This document shows, one piece after another, positions 7,429 through 18,167 of a stretch of DNA of 64,000 bases. The stretch lies in the NCBI GenBank assembly GCA_016712675.1, contig JADJQR010000001.1, positions 3,968,001-4,032,000 on the forward strand. The letters run 5' to 3'. The notes under the pieces were generated by a model. That model had not been told where the DNA came from and searched no databases. It saw only the letters and a list, made by a program, of their open reading frames with translations. How positions within the stretch are numbered: the first letter of the stretch is position 1; every line of letters starts with the position of its first letter. The stretch comes from a bacterium (GTDB taxonomy: Bacteria; Krumholzibacteriota; Krumholzibacteriia; LZORAL124-64-63). The translations under genes and the position numbers were made by a program.

Positions 7429-9534
7429 CTAGAGCACGATCTCCTCGTCCAGCTCGTCCAGGGGGATGACGACGTCCCGTTCACGCCGCGGGCCGGCATC
7501 CGACGGCCGCGCGGCAGGGACCGGCGCGGCGGCCGGCGCCGGCGTGGCGCGAGCCGGCGCCGGCGCCGGCGTCGAGGCCGCAGAAACCGTGCGGCCCGCG
7601 CCCCGTGCCGCCGCGGGCCTGGGCGCCGCCTGCCGGTGGTCACGCTGTCCGCTCACCAGCTCCACGAGCATGGCCACCATCTGGTCCAGCTCGTTGGCCT
7701 GCGCACTGAGCTGCTCGCCGGCCGCGGCGATCTCCTCGCTGCTGGCCGCGTTGCCCTGGATCACCGCGTCCATCGAGTCGACGGCCGACGTGATCTCGTT
7801 GATCCCGCGCGACTGCTGGATGCTGGCTTCGTTGACCTGTCCCATCAGGCCCGCCGCGCCAGCCACCGCCTCGTTGATCCGCATGAGGATCGCGCCCACT
7901 TCCCGGTTGACGCGCACGCCCTCGGCCGCGTTGCGCTGCGCCTCCTCGATGAGGTCGGCCGTGCTCCGGGCGGCCTCGGCGCTTCGCCCGGCCAGGTTGC
8001 GGACTTCCTCGGCCACGACGGCGAAGCCCTTGCCTGCCTCGCCGGCACGGGCCGCCTCCACCGCGGCGTTGAGCGCCAGCAGGTTGGTCTGGAACGCGAT
8101 GCCGTCGATGGTCTTGAGGATCTGCGCGGTCTGGTCGCTGCTGGTCTTGATGCGGTCGATGCTTTCGTTCAGCCGCTGCATGGCCGCAACACCTTTGTCC
8201 GCATGGCGACTGGCGCCGCCGGCCAGTTCGTTGGCCTGGCCGGCCGTCTCGCTGTTGCGCGTCGTCATCGCCGAGATCTCCGCCAGCGATGCCGACGACT
8301 GCTCGAGACTGGCCGCCGCGCTGCCCGAGCTGGCCGCCAGTTGCGTGCTGGATCCGGCCACCTGCCCGGACGCCTGCGTGATCTGTGACGAGCCGCGCGA
8401 CAGGTCCGTGATCACGCGCTGCAGCGTGCCGTTGATGCGGCGGACGATGGCGTACATCAGCCCCCCGATCAGGATCGTCGCCAGCAGCGTAGCCGCGCCG
8501 ACGATCAGCATGGCACGGGCGGTCGTCCGTTCGCCTTCATCGCGGATGGCTGCCAGCGCCGCGTTCTCGGCACTGATGTCGCGGGCCATCAGCATGGTCC
8601 CGATCGTGGTCCCGGAGAAGTCGTGGACCGGCCAGGCGGCCAACTGGAGGTCGCCCATGGTCTCGACCGCCTTGCCGTCACGGGCCCGCAACAGTAGCGG
8701 CGCCGACGCCAGGTTCGCGAACGTCGCGCCGTCGGTCGCCGCGACGAAGACGAATTTGCCGTCCAGGAGCGGGTGCTTGTCCTGGTCCTGGAGCGCGGTC
8801 GCGATGTCGAGCAGCGCGGCGTCCATGTACACCGCGAACTGCTCCTTGTCGTTGCTCTTGAGCTTGCCCAGCACGGGATTGAAATCCGAGAGCATCTCGA
8901 CGGTGCCGAGGTGGCTGCCGTCCGCCCCGGTGACCGGCACCACGCCGCGCACGGCGAAGCCGCCGCGTCCCACCTCGATGCCCTGGACGGCCTTGCGGTC
9001 GCGGTTGGCCCGGGTGACCGTCGGCCGGAACGAGGACAGGTCGTCGGAGATGTCGAGCTTCTGCCCGTCACGCTTGGTCTGCCAGTCCATCTGGCCCACG
9101 CGCAGCAGGCTGTGGCTGTTGGGCAGGTGGAAGTGCAGGTCGAAGTTCTTCGCGCCCGTCTGCTCCTTGTAGCCGTCGACGTAGCCCTTCGTGACGGCAC
9201 GGAGCATTTGCCGCGCCTCCTGCCCCTGCGCGTCGAACTCGTCGTCGATGCTGCCGGACAGCGCCACGCGGTAGGCCGCCTCCACGTCCGGAAGGCGCGT
9301 GAACAGGGCCGCCTGCCGCAGGTTCGCGTCCTGCGCCGCCGCCAGGAAGGCCTTGTACTCGTGGATCCGTGTGTCGACCGCCTCGGCCACGGTCTGCTCG
9401 GTCGACGCCTGCTTCGCGGCGACCTGTTCGGAGACCATCGAGTGGATCGTGGTCGAGATGCCGACAAACGTACCGAGACCGGCGATCAGGACCGCGATGA
9501 TCACGGGCAGCAGGATCCGGTTCTTGAGGCTCAT
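7429..9534 (-). CDS. Methyl-accepting chemotaxis protein with large periplasmic sensor
   Basis: 701 residues. TM1 spans about 8-28, a periplasmic sensor of about 310 residues follows (double-Cache-like, with [14 protein letters not shown] and an F-x-x-RDG type core), then TM2 near 341-365, a HAMP-like linker and the signalling domain. The conserved hairpin tip ([20 protein letters not shown] and [14 protein letters not shown]) lies near 475-515. The C-terminal 70 residues are Pro/Ala-rich and acidic at the end (DELDEEIVL), with no NWETF-type CheR pentapeptide. ATG 9534 has GGAGG 6 nt upstream; longer in-frame starts lack one. No other chemotaxis gene is in the window, so this is an orphan receptor that must signal through a CheA/CheW elsewhere. 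Confidence 0.93.
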   Translation of the reverse strand: MSLKNRILLPVIIAVLIAGLGTFVGISTTIHSMVSEQVAAKQASTEQTVAEAVDTRIHEYKAFLAAAQDANLRQAALFTRLPDVEAAYRVALSGSIDDEFDAQGQEARQMLRAVTKGYVDGYKEQTGAKNFDLHFHLPNSHSLLRVGQMDWQTKRDGQKLDISDDLSSFRPTVTRANRDRKAVQGIEVGRGGFAVRGVVPVTGADGSHLGTVEMLSDFNPVLGKLKSNDKEQFAVYMDAALLDIATALQDQDKHPLLDGKFVFVAATDGATFANLASAPLLLRARDGKAVETMGDLQLAAWPVHDFSGTTIGTMLMARDISAENAALAAIRDEGERTTARAMLIVGAATLLATILIGGLMYAIVRRINGTLQRVITDLSRGSSQITQASGQVAGSSTQLAASSGSAAASLEQSSASLAEISAMTTRNSETAGQANELAGGASRHADKGVAAMQRLNESIDRIKTSSDQTAQILKTIDGIAFQTNLLALNAAVEAARAGEAGKGFAVVAEEVRNLAGRSAEAARSTADLIEEAQRNAAEGVRVNREVGAILMRINEAVAGAAGLMGQVNEASIQQSRGINEITSAVDSMDAVIQGNAASSEEIAAAGEQLSAQANELDQMVAMLVELVSGQRDHRQAAPRPAAARGAGRTVSAASTPAPAPARATPAPAAAPVPAARPSDAGPRRERDVVIPLDELDEEIVL

Positions 9535-9717
9535 CAGGCTCCTCCGGGGCATGACAGGGAAGCGCAGGGCATGTCGGTACCTTGCTTTGCTTGCTATCGG
9601 CAGCACGGTCGGGACATTGAGGACCAATCTGATCTCTGCATAAGGATATCCCACTGAAAAAGCAGGTGGTTGCGATGGGACCCATCACAGCCCGAGGTCC
9701 GGGGACGCAGGAATGAG

Positions 9718-9747
9718 TTGCCTGTATAATTGATGATATGATATAAT
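9718..9747 (+). promoter_or_regulatory. Sigma-70-like promoter for the 1350-residue secreted protein
   Basis: TTGCCT (9718-9723) and a perfect TATAAT (9742-9747) are 18 nt apart in a strikingly AT-rich island. A second TATAAT lies at 9725 and a TTGACA at 9750. The ATG is about 45 nt beyond the expected start of transcription. Confidence 0.6.
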
Positions 9748-9795
9748 TTTTGACACCTTAACCATGAAGCCGCCGTCTCTGCCCAGGAAAGGCCC

Positions 9796-12700
9796 ATGGC
9801 CCACCTACATGACCGCATCCTCGTCCTGACGCTGGTGCTGGCCTCGGCCGGCGCGGCGTCCGCCCAGTACACGGCTGCCGACACGCTCAAGGCGGTGGCA
9901 CCCGGCCTGGTCTACCGCGAGTACGCCCGTACGATGACCGCCGGCAACGATTGGCGCGTCACCGACCCGGACGCGACCAATCCCGGTGAGCCGGGCAACT
10001 CGCCGGCGACCTTCCTGCCGAATCCCGTCCTGGGGCTCGACGTGACCGACCTCGAGGGCGCGGTGCGGGCCGTCGCGGTCATCGACGTCTGGGGCGGCCA
10101 TGTGGGTACGGTCGGCAAGCGCTTCCGGCTGAACGGCCACGACTGGCTGGACATCCCTGACGTCAACGGCACCCTGCTGTCACCCGAGTGCTACACCCAG
10201 CAGTACACGGCCTACGTGGAGGTGCCGCTGGCGCACCTGGCCACCGGAGCGAACACGCTTGAGGGCACCTCGGGCGGGCAGACATGCTATGGCTTCGACT
10301 GGGGGCAGTGGGGCTGGTACGGATTCCTGCTGCGCGTCTACTACGATCCGCAGTCCAAGTCCGCGCCTAGCGGGAGCATCACGATCCCCGCCAGCGGCTC
10401 GGCGCTTGCGGAGAACCCCCTGTTCGAGGTCACGGCCCCCGGCACCGTCCGCGTGGACCTGGTCGGGTACTACGAGAGCCACGACGCCGACGGCGACGGC
10501 ATTCACGCGGACTGGCAGCAGAGCTACCATCGGCTGCAGGGCGATGCGGACTTCCGCCTGCGCAGCCACATCGGCACGATGACCGCGGCGCCGTTCCGCA
10601 CGAACTGGGATACGCAATGGGTCCCCGACCAGGCGCCCGGCAGCATCATGGCGGTGGCGCGCGTGCGCGACGCCGAGGGCCTCTGGTCCGTGACCGAGCG
10701 GGTGACCGGCCTGACGCTGGCCCGCGACGACCTCAGCGTGCGGCTGTACCGGCCGGACGCCATGCCGACCAGCTACTGGGTGCGCGCCGGCAACACCATC
10801 ACGACCAGGTTCACGATTCCGGTCGGGCACGGGTTGCCGCTGGCGCAGTCGGCCCGGATTCTCGTGGCGACCTGGAACGGCCCCCATGCGCCCGTCCCGG
10901 CGGGTGTCACGCACTGGGCACGCGTCAACGACACCACCCTACCCTATTTCGGCGCGGCCTACGCCTACTCCTACGATGACGTCACCGTGCCGGTGGTCGG
11001 GCTTGTACCGGGCGAGAACACGGTGTCGTTCTTCTCGTCGACGTTCGGGCACGGCATCGAGGTCCTGTGGCCGGGCCCCGCGGTTATCGTGCGCTTCGGC
11101 GGGCTGGTGACTTCGCCGCCGATCATCGCCGCCGAGCCCGAGGATGCGCGCGCCGTGGTGGGCCGCGCGGCCACCTTCGGCGTGGTGGCGGTCGGAGCGC
11201 CGCCGCTGGCCTACCGCTGGCAGCGCGACGGTGTCGACATCGCGGGCGCGAACGCCGACACCTTCACCACACCCCTGTTGGCGGCGGCCGCCGACGGCGG
11301 CCTCTACCGCTGCATCGTCACCAACCCGGCGGGTGCCGACACCAGCCGGGCCGCCCTGCTCACGGTACCGGCCTCGGGCCCGCGCGTGGAGGCTGGGCTG
11401 CTGGCCCTCTATCGGTTCGACGAGGCCGCCGGCGACACGATCCACGACACCGCGGGCGCCGGCGCCCCGGTCGACCTGGTCATCCCGCCCGGGGCCGCCG
11501 TCACCTGGCGCCCGGGCTCGCTCGTCGTGCAGGCGCCGACGCTGATCGCCTCGCCCGGTGCCGCGGCCCGCATCAGCGAAGCCGTCCGCACCGGCAACGA
11601 GCTGACCATCGAGGCCTGGATCGAGCCGGCCAACCTGACCCAGACCGGACCAGCGCGCATCTTCACGCTGTCATCGGGCACCGCCGGCAGCAATTTCATG
11701 CTGGGCCAGGGCGTCTACGGCGGCCGTGCGGACCTGGTCGATGTGCGCCTGCGCGCCACCGGAACCAGCACCAGCGGCACGCCATCGCTGTCGACGGCGC
11801 CCGGCACGCTGCAGCGGCGCCTGACCCATGTTGTGTTCACGCGCGACGCGGCGGGCGCCACAAGCACCTGGCTGGACGGCCTGGAGCGTGCGACCGGCAC
11901 CGCGTCGGGCGACCTCTCGAACTGGGACACCTCGTTCCGGCTGGCGCTGGCCAACGAACTGAGCGGCGACCGGCCGTGGCTGGGCGAGTTCCACCTGGTG
12001 GCCGTGTACGACCGCGCGCTGTCCCCGCCGGACATCGCGCAGAACTACGCGGCGGGTCCGAGCGCCAACAACCTGCCCGTGCCCGTGTTCACAGCCACCC
12101 CTGTCGAGGGCGCTGCGCCCCTGGCCGTCGATTTCGACGGCACGCCCTCGCTCGGCGGCGCCGGTCCGGTGGTCGCGTGGCACTGGGACTTCGGCGACGG
12201 CGACACCGCCTCCGGGCCGCTGGCCGCCCACCAGTACGTGAACTCCGGGATCTATGCGGCCAGGCTGACCGTCATCAACGGCGACGGCGGCATGGCCGCC
12301 GCCGACACCACGATCACCGTCACCGGCCCGCCGGCGATCACGGCGCAACCGCAGTCGCTGACCGTCGGCACTGGCCAGACGGCCGCGTTCAGCGTGGCCG
12401 CCGTCGGCCTGCCGCCCCTGGCCTACCAGTGGCAGAAGGACGGCGCGGACATCGCCGGCGCCGAAGGCGCGACGTACACCACGGCGACGGCGACCGTCGC
12501 CCTTACCGGCGCAAGCTACCGGTGCGTTGTGACCAATCCGTACGGCACCGCGACCAGCGAAACGGCGCTGCTGACCGTGCTGCCACCGCCTCCGCGCGCG
12601 ACCGCCTCGCTGCTGGCCCTTTATGCCTTCCGTGAAGGCGCCGGCGACACCGTGCGCGACGTCTCGGGCAGCGGCGAGCCGCTGCACCTGGTCATCGCCG

Positions 12701-13848
12701 ACACGACGGCCGCGACCTGGGGAGCCGGCGGCCTGGCGATCACGGCGCCCACGCGCGTCGCCTCCCCCGGCGCGGCGGCGAAGATCACAGCCGCGGCGCA
12801 GGTCTCGGGCGAGATCACGGTCGAGGCCTGGCTCACACCCGGCAACACCACGCAGTTGGGGCCCGCCCGCATCGTCTCGTTGGCGCAGGACGGTTCCAGC
12901 CGCAACGTCACGCTGGGACAGGGACTCTACGGATCACTGCCGTCGGCGCTCTACAACGTGCGCCTGCGCACGACCGTGTCGGATGTCAACGGCCTGCCGG
13001 ACCTCTCCACGAACGACGGCAGCCTGACCACGCAGCGCACACACGTCGTCTTCACCCGCGATGTCCAGGGCGTCTCGCGCGTCTATCTCGACGGCGTCCC
13101 GGCCGCCACGGCCGCCGGCGGTGGCGACCTCTCCAATTGGAACGCCGAGTACGGGCTGGCACTGGCCAACGAGTACGGCGCCGAGCGCCCCTGGCTCGGC
13201 GAGCTGCACCTGGTCGCCTTCTACGGGGTCGCCCTGACGCCGGCGCAGGTCCTCCAGAACTACGTGGCCGGTCCGTTCGTCGAGCCGAACGCCACGCCCT
13301 GCATCACGCGTCACCCCACGGGCCAAGAGGTCGGCGCCGGCCAGGCGGCGACCTTCAGCCTGGAGGCGCCCGGCGCGTCCGCGTTCCAGTGGCGCCGCGA
13401 CGGTGTCGAGATCGCCGGCGCCAGCGAGGCCGTCTACACGACGCCGACGACGACGCCCGCCGACAACGGCGCCGTCTTCGACTGCCTGGTCGTGTGCGAC
13501 GGGGAAGCGCGGACCAGCGGTCAGGCCGTACTGACGGTCACGGGGGTGGCCTCCGCGTCACGGCCCGTGGCGTGGTCCCTGCAGCCACCGTACCCGAACC
13601 CCTTCAACCCGCGCACGACGATCGCCTTCGATCTTCCCGTGGCGGCAACAGTGCGACTCGAGATCTTCGACATCGCCGGCCGCCTGATAGACGTGCTGGT
13701 GCGAGACGAGCCGTACGCGGCCGGGCGCTGGGAGGCCGTTTGGCAGGGGCGCGACGCCAACGGTCGCGGCGTGGCCGCGGGCGTCTACTTCTGCCGCCTG
13801 GGTGCCGGGGAATTCCACGCGGCGACGCGCCTGCTCCTCGTGAAGTGA
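9796..13848 (+). CDS. Large secreted modular protein (Ig-LamG-PKD-Ig-LamG-Ig-FlgD-like tail)
   Basis: 1350 residues. The signal peptide is at 1-23 (cut before QYTAAD). A unique N-terminal region follows to about 435. Next come an Ig-like domain (440-525), LamG (533-752), PKD (760-843, with WDFGDGDTASG), Ig (845-927), LamG (937-1157), Ig (1168-1248) and a C-terminal FlgD-like Ig domain (1258-1350) with PYPNPFNPRTTI and GVYFCRL. The two Ig-LamG units are clear internal duplicates ([27 protein letters not shown] repeat in register). FlgD-like tails of this type serve as sorting or anchoring ends in FCB-group secreted proteins; LamG and PKD modules usually bind glycans or form stalks. It is likely a surface or matrix protein. 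No catalytic motif is seen. Confidence 0.85.
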   Translation: MAHLHDRILVLTLVLASAGAASAQYTAADTLKAVAPGLVYREYARTMTAGNDWRVTDPDATNPGEPGNSPATFLPNPVLGLDVTDLEGAVRAVAVIDVWGGHVGTVGKRFRLNGHDWLDIPDVNGTLLSPECYTQQYTAYVEVPLAHLATGANTLEGTSGGQTCYGFDWGQWGWYGFLLRVYYDPQSKSAPSGSITIPASGSALAENPLFEVTAPGTVRVDLVGYYESHDADGDGIHADWQQSYHRLQGDADFRLRSHIGTMTAAPFRTNWDTQWVPDQAPGSIMAVARVRDAEGLWSVTERVTGLTLARDDLSVRLYRPDAMPTSYWVRAGNTITTRFTIPVGHGLPLAQSARILVATWNGPHAPVPAGVTHWARVNDTTLPYFGAAYAYSYDDVTVPVVGLVPGENTVSFFSSTFGHGIEVLWPGPAVIVRFGGLVTSPPIIAAEPEDARAVVGRAATFGVVAVGAPPLAYRWQRDGVDIAGANADTFTTPLLAAAADGGLYRCIVTNPAGADTSRAALLTVPASGPRVEAGLLALYRFDEAAGDTIHDTAGAGAPVDLVIPPGAAVTWRPGSLVVQAPTLIASPGAAARISEAVRTGNELTIEAWIEPANLTQTGPARIFTLSSGTAGSNFMLGQGVYGGRADLVDVRLRATGTSTSGTPSLSTAPGTLQRRLTHVVFTRDAAGATSTWLDGLERATGTASGDLSNWDTSFRLALANELSGDRPWLGEFHLVAVYDRALSPPDIAQNYAAGPSANNLPVPVFTATPVEGAAPLAVDFDGTPSLGGAGPVVAWHWDFGDGDTASGPLAAHQYVNSGIYAARLTVINGDGGMAAADTTITVTGPPAITAQPQSLTVGTGQTAAFSVAAVGLPPLAYQWQKDGADIAGAEGATYTTATATVALTGASYRCVVTNPYGTATSETALLTVLPPPPRATASLLALYAFREGAGDTVRDVSGSGEPLHLVIADTTAATWGAGGLAITAPTRVASPGAAAKITAAAQVSGEITVEAWLTPGNTTQLGPARIVSLAQDGSSRNVTLGQGLYGSLPSALYNVRLRTTVSDVNGLPDLSTNDGSLTTQRTHVVFTRDVQGVSRVYLDGVPAATAAGGGDLSNWNAEYGLALANEYGAERPWLGELHLVAFYGVALTPAQVLQNYVAGPFVEPNATPCITRHPTGQEVGAGQAATFSLEAPGASAFQWRRDGVEIAGASEAVYTTPTTTPADNGAVFDCLVVCDGEARTSGQAVLTVTGVASASRPVAWSLQPPYPNPFNPRTTIAFDLPVAATVRLEIFDIAGRLIDVLVRDEPYAAGRWEAVWQGRDANGRGVAAGVYFCRLGAGEFHAATRLLLVK

Positions 13849-13985
13849 CCGGAGAGCCTGGCGATTCCGATCACGGCTTGCCCGCCCAGGGCCGATGCGC
13901 GATGATTCGGGTCGAGGACCGCCGGTGACCGCCGAGCCTGCCGGCGTGCGCGGCCTTCGCTGCGCCAACGGACGCTCCGGAAGGG

Positions 13986-15578
13986 ATGCCGCAGCCCGTG
14001 TCCACCACCCGCGCCACCCTGCACCACGCCGTCGTCTACAGCGGGGCCGCTATTGCCAGCCGCCTGATCGGGCTGCTGATGCTGCCCCTGTACGCCCACG
14101 TGCTGCGCGGCCACGGTTATGCCGTCATTGGCATGCTCGACGTGGGCCTGAACTTCCTGATCAGCCTGCTCGCCTACGGCATGCAGGGCGCGATCATCCG
14201 CCTCTACCACGACGAGAGGGACCCGGCGCGGAAGCCGGCCGTCGTCAGCACCGGGGTCATCCTCATCGCGTCGGTCACCGCTGCGTTGACCGTGCCGCTG
14301 ATCCTCTTCGCGCGTCCGCTCGCTTCGCTCCTGGTTGCGGACGCGGACCTGTCGCGCCTCGTCATCATGGCCCTGGTCACCTTTAACCTGGAACTGGTGG
14401 GCCAGGCAGCCGGCGCCTGGCTGCTGCTGAAGAGCCGCTCGCGCCTGATGAGCCTGATCAGCCTGCTGCGTCTGGTGCTGGGATTGGCGCTGAACATCGA
14501 GCTGATCCTCAGGCGCGGGATGGGCCTGGACGGCTACTTCATCAGCGCGTTGGTCGTGAACGTGGTCAATACCGCCGTCTTCGTGGCGCTGGCCGCTCAC
14601 GACTGTGGACGCCGCTACGATCGCGACATCGCCCGGCGCATCCGTGACCTGTTGCTGCCCTTGGTGCCAGGCTCACTTGCTTCGTGGGTCGGCCGGCAGG
14701 CTGAGCGAGTGCTGGCTCGGGGTCTGATCAGCCTGGAGTCGGTGGGCATCCTGGAAATGGCCTATCGCTTCCCGGTCCTGATCGCGATGGTGGTCACCAC
14801 GCCGTTCATGCAGTCCTGGGATACGCGTCGGTTCGAGATCGCCGACCAGCCCGGCGCTCCGCAGGCGATCTCCAGGATGTTCACCTATTTCACGTTCATC
14901 GCCGTCTGGGTCGGTCTGGTGATGGCAGTCGTCATCAGGCCCGTGCTCGAATTGCTGACGCCACCGGAGTTCCATCTGGCGTACCGCATCGCGCGTGTGG
15001 AGGTTCTCACGACGATCCTGCAGGGCCTGCAGTTCCACCTCGCCTTCGGCCTCTACTACGCCAAGAACACGGCGCTCATCTCGAAGCTGCGAACAGGAGC
15101 GGCTGTCATCAAGGTCCTGCTGTCGTGGTACTTCATCTCACGATGGGGGATCTACGGTGCGGCTTTCTCGGCGGCGGTGATGGGCGCGGTCGGATTGGCG
15201 GCTGATTTCCACTATTCCGAGAAGCACTACAAGCTGCCTCTCGAGTGGCGCACGCTGGGCGTGATCACGGCCGCCGCCGTCGCCACCTTCCTGTGGCTCG
15301 TGAACTGGGATATCACGACCACCGCGCTCTTCGGCTGGGTCGACGGCTCCCTCATGCCGCGCCTGCAGGCGGCGCTGGCCGACTCCGTCCTGGCCGATTG
15401 GCGTGAAGGCCGCCTCGTGCATGAACTTGCCGATCACAGCAAGCCGGTGACCGAGATCCTGCTCAAGGGCATGTTCGCGGCCGGGTTCGGCACCCTGCTG
15501 CCGATCGTGCACCCGCCGACGCGCACGAAGTGGCTGGCCGCGGCGCAACGCCGGGTATCGCGGCGCCTCTCCGCCTGA
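13986..15578 (+). CDS. Oligosaccharide/polysaccharide flippase family membrane protein (Wzx-like)
   Basis: 530 residues with 12-14 hydrophobic segments spread along the whole length. The N terminus (TTRATLHHAVVYSGAAIASR then LIGLLMLPLYAHVL) and the internal EMAYRFPVLIA and GIYGAAFSAAVMG stretches are typical of the MOP-superfamily polysaccharide exporters that flip lipid-linked sugar units across the inner membrane. The 60-residue loop near 450-510 is less typical. No glycosyltransferase gene is adjacent, so the product it exports is unknown. Its stop is 15 nt from the convergent secreted-protein gene. Confidence 0.82.
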   Translation: MPQPVSTTRATLHHAVVYSGAAIASRLIGLLMLPLYAHVLRGHGYAVIGMLDVGLNFLISLLAYGMQGAIIRLYHDERDPARKPAVVSTGVILIASVTAALTVPLILFARPLASLLVADADLSRLVIMALVTFNLELVGQAAGAWLLLKSRSRLMSLISLLRLVLGLALNIELILRRGMGLDGYFISALVVNVVNTAVFVALAAHDCGRRYDRDIARRIRDLLLPLVPGSLASWVGRQAERVLARGLISLESVGILEMAYRFPVLIAMVVTTPFMQSWDTRRFEIADQPGAPQAISRMFTYFTFIAVWVGLVMAVVIRPVLELLTPPEFHLAYRIARVEVLTTILQGLQFHLAFGLYYAKNTALISKLRTGAAVIKVLLSWYFISRWGIYGAAFSAAVMGAVGLAADFHYSEKHYKLPLEWRTLGVITAAAVATFLWLVNWDITTTALFGWVDGSLMPRLQAALADSVLADWREGRLVHELADHSKPVTEILLKGMFAAGFGTLLPIVHPPTRTKWLAAAQRRVSRRLSA

Positions 15579-15593
15579 CCATCTTCCGTGGCC

Positions 15594-17900
15594 TCAACGG
15601 AGCAGCAGCAGCTTGGTGACGGCTTCGTGCCTTCCCGCCTGCAAGCGGCAGAGGTACGGCCCGCTGGGTACGGCGCGGCCAGCGTCGTCGCGGCCGGTCC
15701 AGACCACCTGGTGCCGCCCGGCGCCGAGATCCGCTTCGGCGACAGTGGCAACCAGACTCCCACGCAGGTCCAGGATCGTCACACGAGTGCGCGACGGCGC
15801 AGGCAACTCGAACGAGATGGTCGTGCGAGGATTGAACGGATTGGGCCAGGCGCCCGCCAGCGCCGGACGTCCGCGGGGCGACGCATCGTCCACCGCGGCG
15901 ACGTGGCCGAGTTCGCTGACGATGACATCGCCGAACGTGACATCCACGTGGTGGGCCACCAGGCCCAGCGAGCCCTGCCGCAGCGCGTGGATGCTCTCCT
16001 GTTCGACCTCGTAGTTCCAGGCCGCCGGCTCGGCGACCGCCGCCGGCCACACCTTGAAGCTGTAGCGGGTCACGCCCGCGCCTCCGGGCGCGTCCGGCAG
16101 GGTTTCGCAGCGCATCCGCAGGCGCCACTCGGTGCCACCGAGCGCGCCGGCCGCGACGCCGAAGTCCTGCGTCGCGTCCGAGTCGCCGCGGTAGAACTGG
16201 ATGGCCGGGCTGGCCGCCGCGCCGCCGGTCCAGCGCAGCCAGGTCAGCGCGCCGAACGGCTGGTAGCCCCACTTCGGCTGGGCAATCGGGAAGTTGCGGA
16301 ACCCCCCCACCACGTGGCCGGCGAAGCGCGCCAGGAAACCGAGTCCGGCGCCGTCGCTCAGCGGACCGGTGCTCGTCTGGACCTCGTGGATCGAGACGGC
16401 ACAGGTGACCTCCCAGTCCAGCCAGTCGATCTCCCCCAGCAGGAAGATGCGGTCGTAGCCCACGCTCGCGGTGCGCAGGCCGCCGGGCTCGAGCACCCAG
16501 TTCCCGTCGACGGCCTGCCCGGCATCCTGCGGCGTGGCGGCCGCGGACCAGTCCACCAGCAGCGGCAGCGGCGTGGCTCCGGTCCCGAGCGTGACGTTCG
16601 CGGTCACCTGGTCCTGCCCGCCCCAGGGATCGGCCGCCCGGACGGTGATGGTGTTGACGCCGGGCGCCAGTTCGCCGAGCGCCACGTCGACGTTGAAGTC
16701 GCCGTTGTGCGCAAGGCGCCGGTAGTCCCCCCAGTCGCCGGCGCCCTGGCCCCAGTTCAGCGGGCGCGTCGGGCCGCCGTTCAGGCTCCACGTCAGCGAC
16801 GTCAGGTCCTCCCAGCGCTCGACATGGCCCATCAGGTTGAAGTCCGCCTGCGCGGTGCCCAGGTGGCCGACGCGCTGGTCGAGCCCGCCCCAGACCGTGA
16901 TCCGCGGCCGTGTCTGCGTGAACGCGAATTGCCGGTCCGCAGTGACCGCCGTGTTGGCCAGGGTGTCCACCGCGGCGATGCGGTAGTGGACCGTCGTGTC
17001 CAGGGCCAGGCCGGTGAGCGTGAACTGGTGATGGTAGCGGTCGCCCGTGGCGCCCGGCACCTCCGTGCCGTAGGACGTGTCGGGCCCCCAGCTGAGGACC
17101 GTGGTCGCCGGCTCGGTCGTGGTGCAGGTGACCACCGCCGTGCCCGTCCCGGTGTCGGGCACCACCGCGATCGACCCGATCGCCGGTGGCCACGTGTCCA
17201 CGACGTCCCCGTCCTCCGGGACGATGGGAGCGTTCGTGTCGAAGAAGTAGTCGACGACCGCGCTGAACGCCGGCGCCGGCGCGCCCTCGTTGCCGGCATA
17301 CACGCCGACGGCGCTCACCTGCATCACGTGCGTGAAGGCGAAGGCCGGCTGCCAGGCGATGCCGTCGTCCGACCAGTCGACCGCAAAGTCGTGCCCCACG
17401 CGCGCCAGCCGCAGCCAGAGCGGCTGGCCGGCCGGGACGGCCACCGAGCCCCGCACCTGGGGCACGCCGCCGCTGAAGGTGGCGCAGAACAGCTGCAGGT
17501 GCGACATGTCGTGCAGGAAATCGGCGCGCAAGTACTCGCCGGGGCCGGCCTCCACCAGCAGGCCTTGCATCTGGTAGGCCGCCGCCGGCGCGGATTCGAA
17601 CTTCACCTCGAGCGACAGGTCGCCGTCGGTGGCGGCCTGCACCATGCGAAGGGCTTCGTTGGCCGGCACCCACAGGTCGTGGGCCGTGCCCGCCGGCACC
17701 ATGAGGGACAGCTGGCCGTTGGCCTGCGCGTACGTGCCGTCGCCGATCGCGTCGACGACGCTCCACAGGGCGGGGTTCAAGGCGGGCCCGCTGAAGTCAT
17801 CGGAGATCTGGGCGCGCGCCGTCACAGCCGGCACTGCCAGAGCCAGCAGCAGGGCGAACATGGCCCAGCCGCTTGCCAGACGTGACCCAGGTCGGTTCAT
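15594..17900 (-). CDS. Secreted protein with concanavalin-like domains, FN3 region and FlgD-like tail
   Basis: 768 residues. The signal peptide is at 1-30 (cut before QISDDFSG). Residues 32-220 resemble a DUF1349/concanavalin-like domain (SDDFSGPALNPALWS, VDWSDDGIAW), 235-325 a fibronectin-III-like domain (TVHYRIAAVDTLAN), then a linker, a second jelly-roll-like region at about 455-670, and an FlgD-like Ig tail (680-768) with AWPNPFNPRTTI and SGPYLCRLQAG. It is predicted to be exported and surface-attached; sugar binding is likely from the jelly-roll folds, but no catalytic pair is visible. ATG 17900 gives the best signal peptide and is preceded by a good promoter. Confidence 0.82.
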   Translation of the reverse strand: MNRPGSRLASGWAMFALLLALAVPAVTARAQISDDFSGPALNPALWSVVDAIGDGTYAQANGQLSLMVPAGTAHDLWVPANEALRMVQAATDGDLSLEVKFESAPAAAYQMQGLLVEAGPGEYLRADFLHDMSHLQLFCATFSGGVPQVRGSVAVPAGQPLWLRLARVGHDFAVDWSDDGIAWQPAFAFTHVMQVSAVGVYAGNEGAPAPAFSAVVDYFFDTNAPIVPEDGDVVDTWPPAIGSIAVVPDTGTGTAVVTCTTTEPATTVLSWGPDTSYGTEVPGATGDRYHHQFTLTGLALDTTVHYRIAAVDTLANTAVTADRQFAFTQTRPRITVWGGLDQRVGHLGTAQADFNLMGHVERWEDLTSLTWSLNGGPTRPLNWGQGAGDWGDYRRLAHNGDFNVDVALGELAPGVNTITVRAADPWGGQDQVTANVTLGTGATPLPLLVDWSAAATPQDAGQAVDGNWVLEPGGLRTASVGYDRIFLLGEIDWLDWEVTCAVSIHEVQTSTGPLSDGAGLGFLARFAGHVVGGFRNFPIAQPKWGYQPFGALTWLRWTGGAAASPAIQFYRGDSDATQDFGVAAGALGGTEWRLRMRCETLPDAPGGAGVTRYSFKVWPAAVAEPAAWNYEVEQESIHALRQGSLGLVAHHVDVTFGDVIVSELGHVAAVDDASPRGRPALAGAWPNPFNPRTTISFELPAPSRTRVTILDLRGSLVATVAEADLGAGRHQVVWTGRDDAGRAVPSGPYLCRLQAGRHEAVTKLLLLR

Positions 17901-17988
17901 GGTTGTGGACCTCTGCTTCAGTTGACGGGCACCGCCCGAGGCGGCGATCGGTGGCCGGGCCTGCGCCCGGAACATCTGCCCCCACATG

Positions 17989-18017
17989 ATGATACCCGAT
18001 CGGAGCCGGCAGGCCAA
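17989..18017 (-). promoter_or_regulatory. Promoter of the secreted-protein gene ending at 15594
   Basis: On the minus strand TTGGCC (18017-18012) and TATCAT (17994-17989) are 17 nt apart. A very AT-rich stretch just upstream (18016-18066) could act as an UP element. Transcription would begin near 17982, giving an 80-nt leader. Confidence 0.6.
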
Positions 18018-18167
18018 TTTATATTTGATGTACAGAAGTATTATTTGACTATATGTTCATTTGTCACTTCACCGTGCGCCGAACTCGATCTGTTGACCGG
18101 TCAACCAGTTGCAGGAGCTCGGCTTGGTGCCGCCCGCCACGATCGCCCCGGCGTCCCCCCGCACCCG

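Noticed and set aside
9725-9760. Several TATAAT/TTGACA motifs as an insertion-sequence end or attachment site.
   Set aside because: No inverted repeat, target duplication or transposase is present; a promoter explains them.
13570-13848. PNPFNP tails taken as proof of a type IX secretion system.
   Set aside because: No Por/Gld component is encoded in the window; the tails could also belong to other FCB anchoring systems.
13785-14600. Long minus-strand open frames opposite the flippase, nuo and other genes.
   Set aside because: Their translations are His/Arg/Asp-rich antisense shadows typical of high-GC DNA and match no family.
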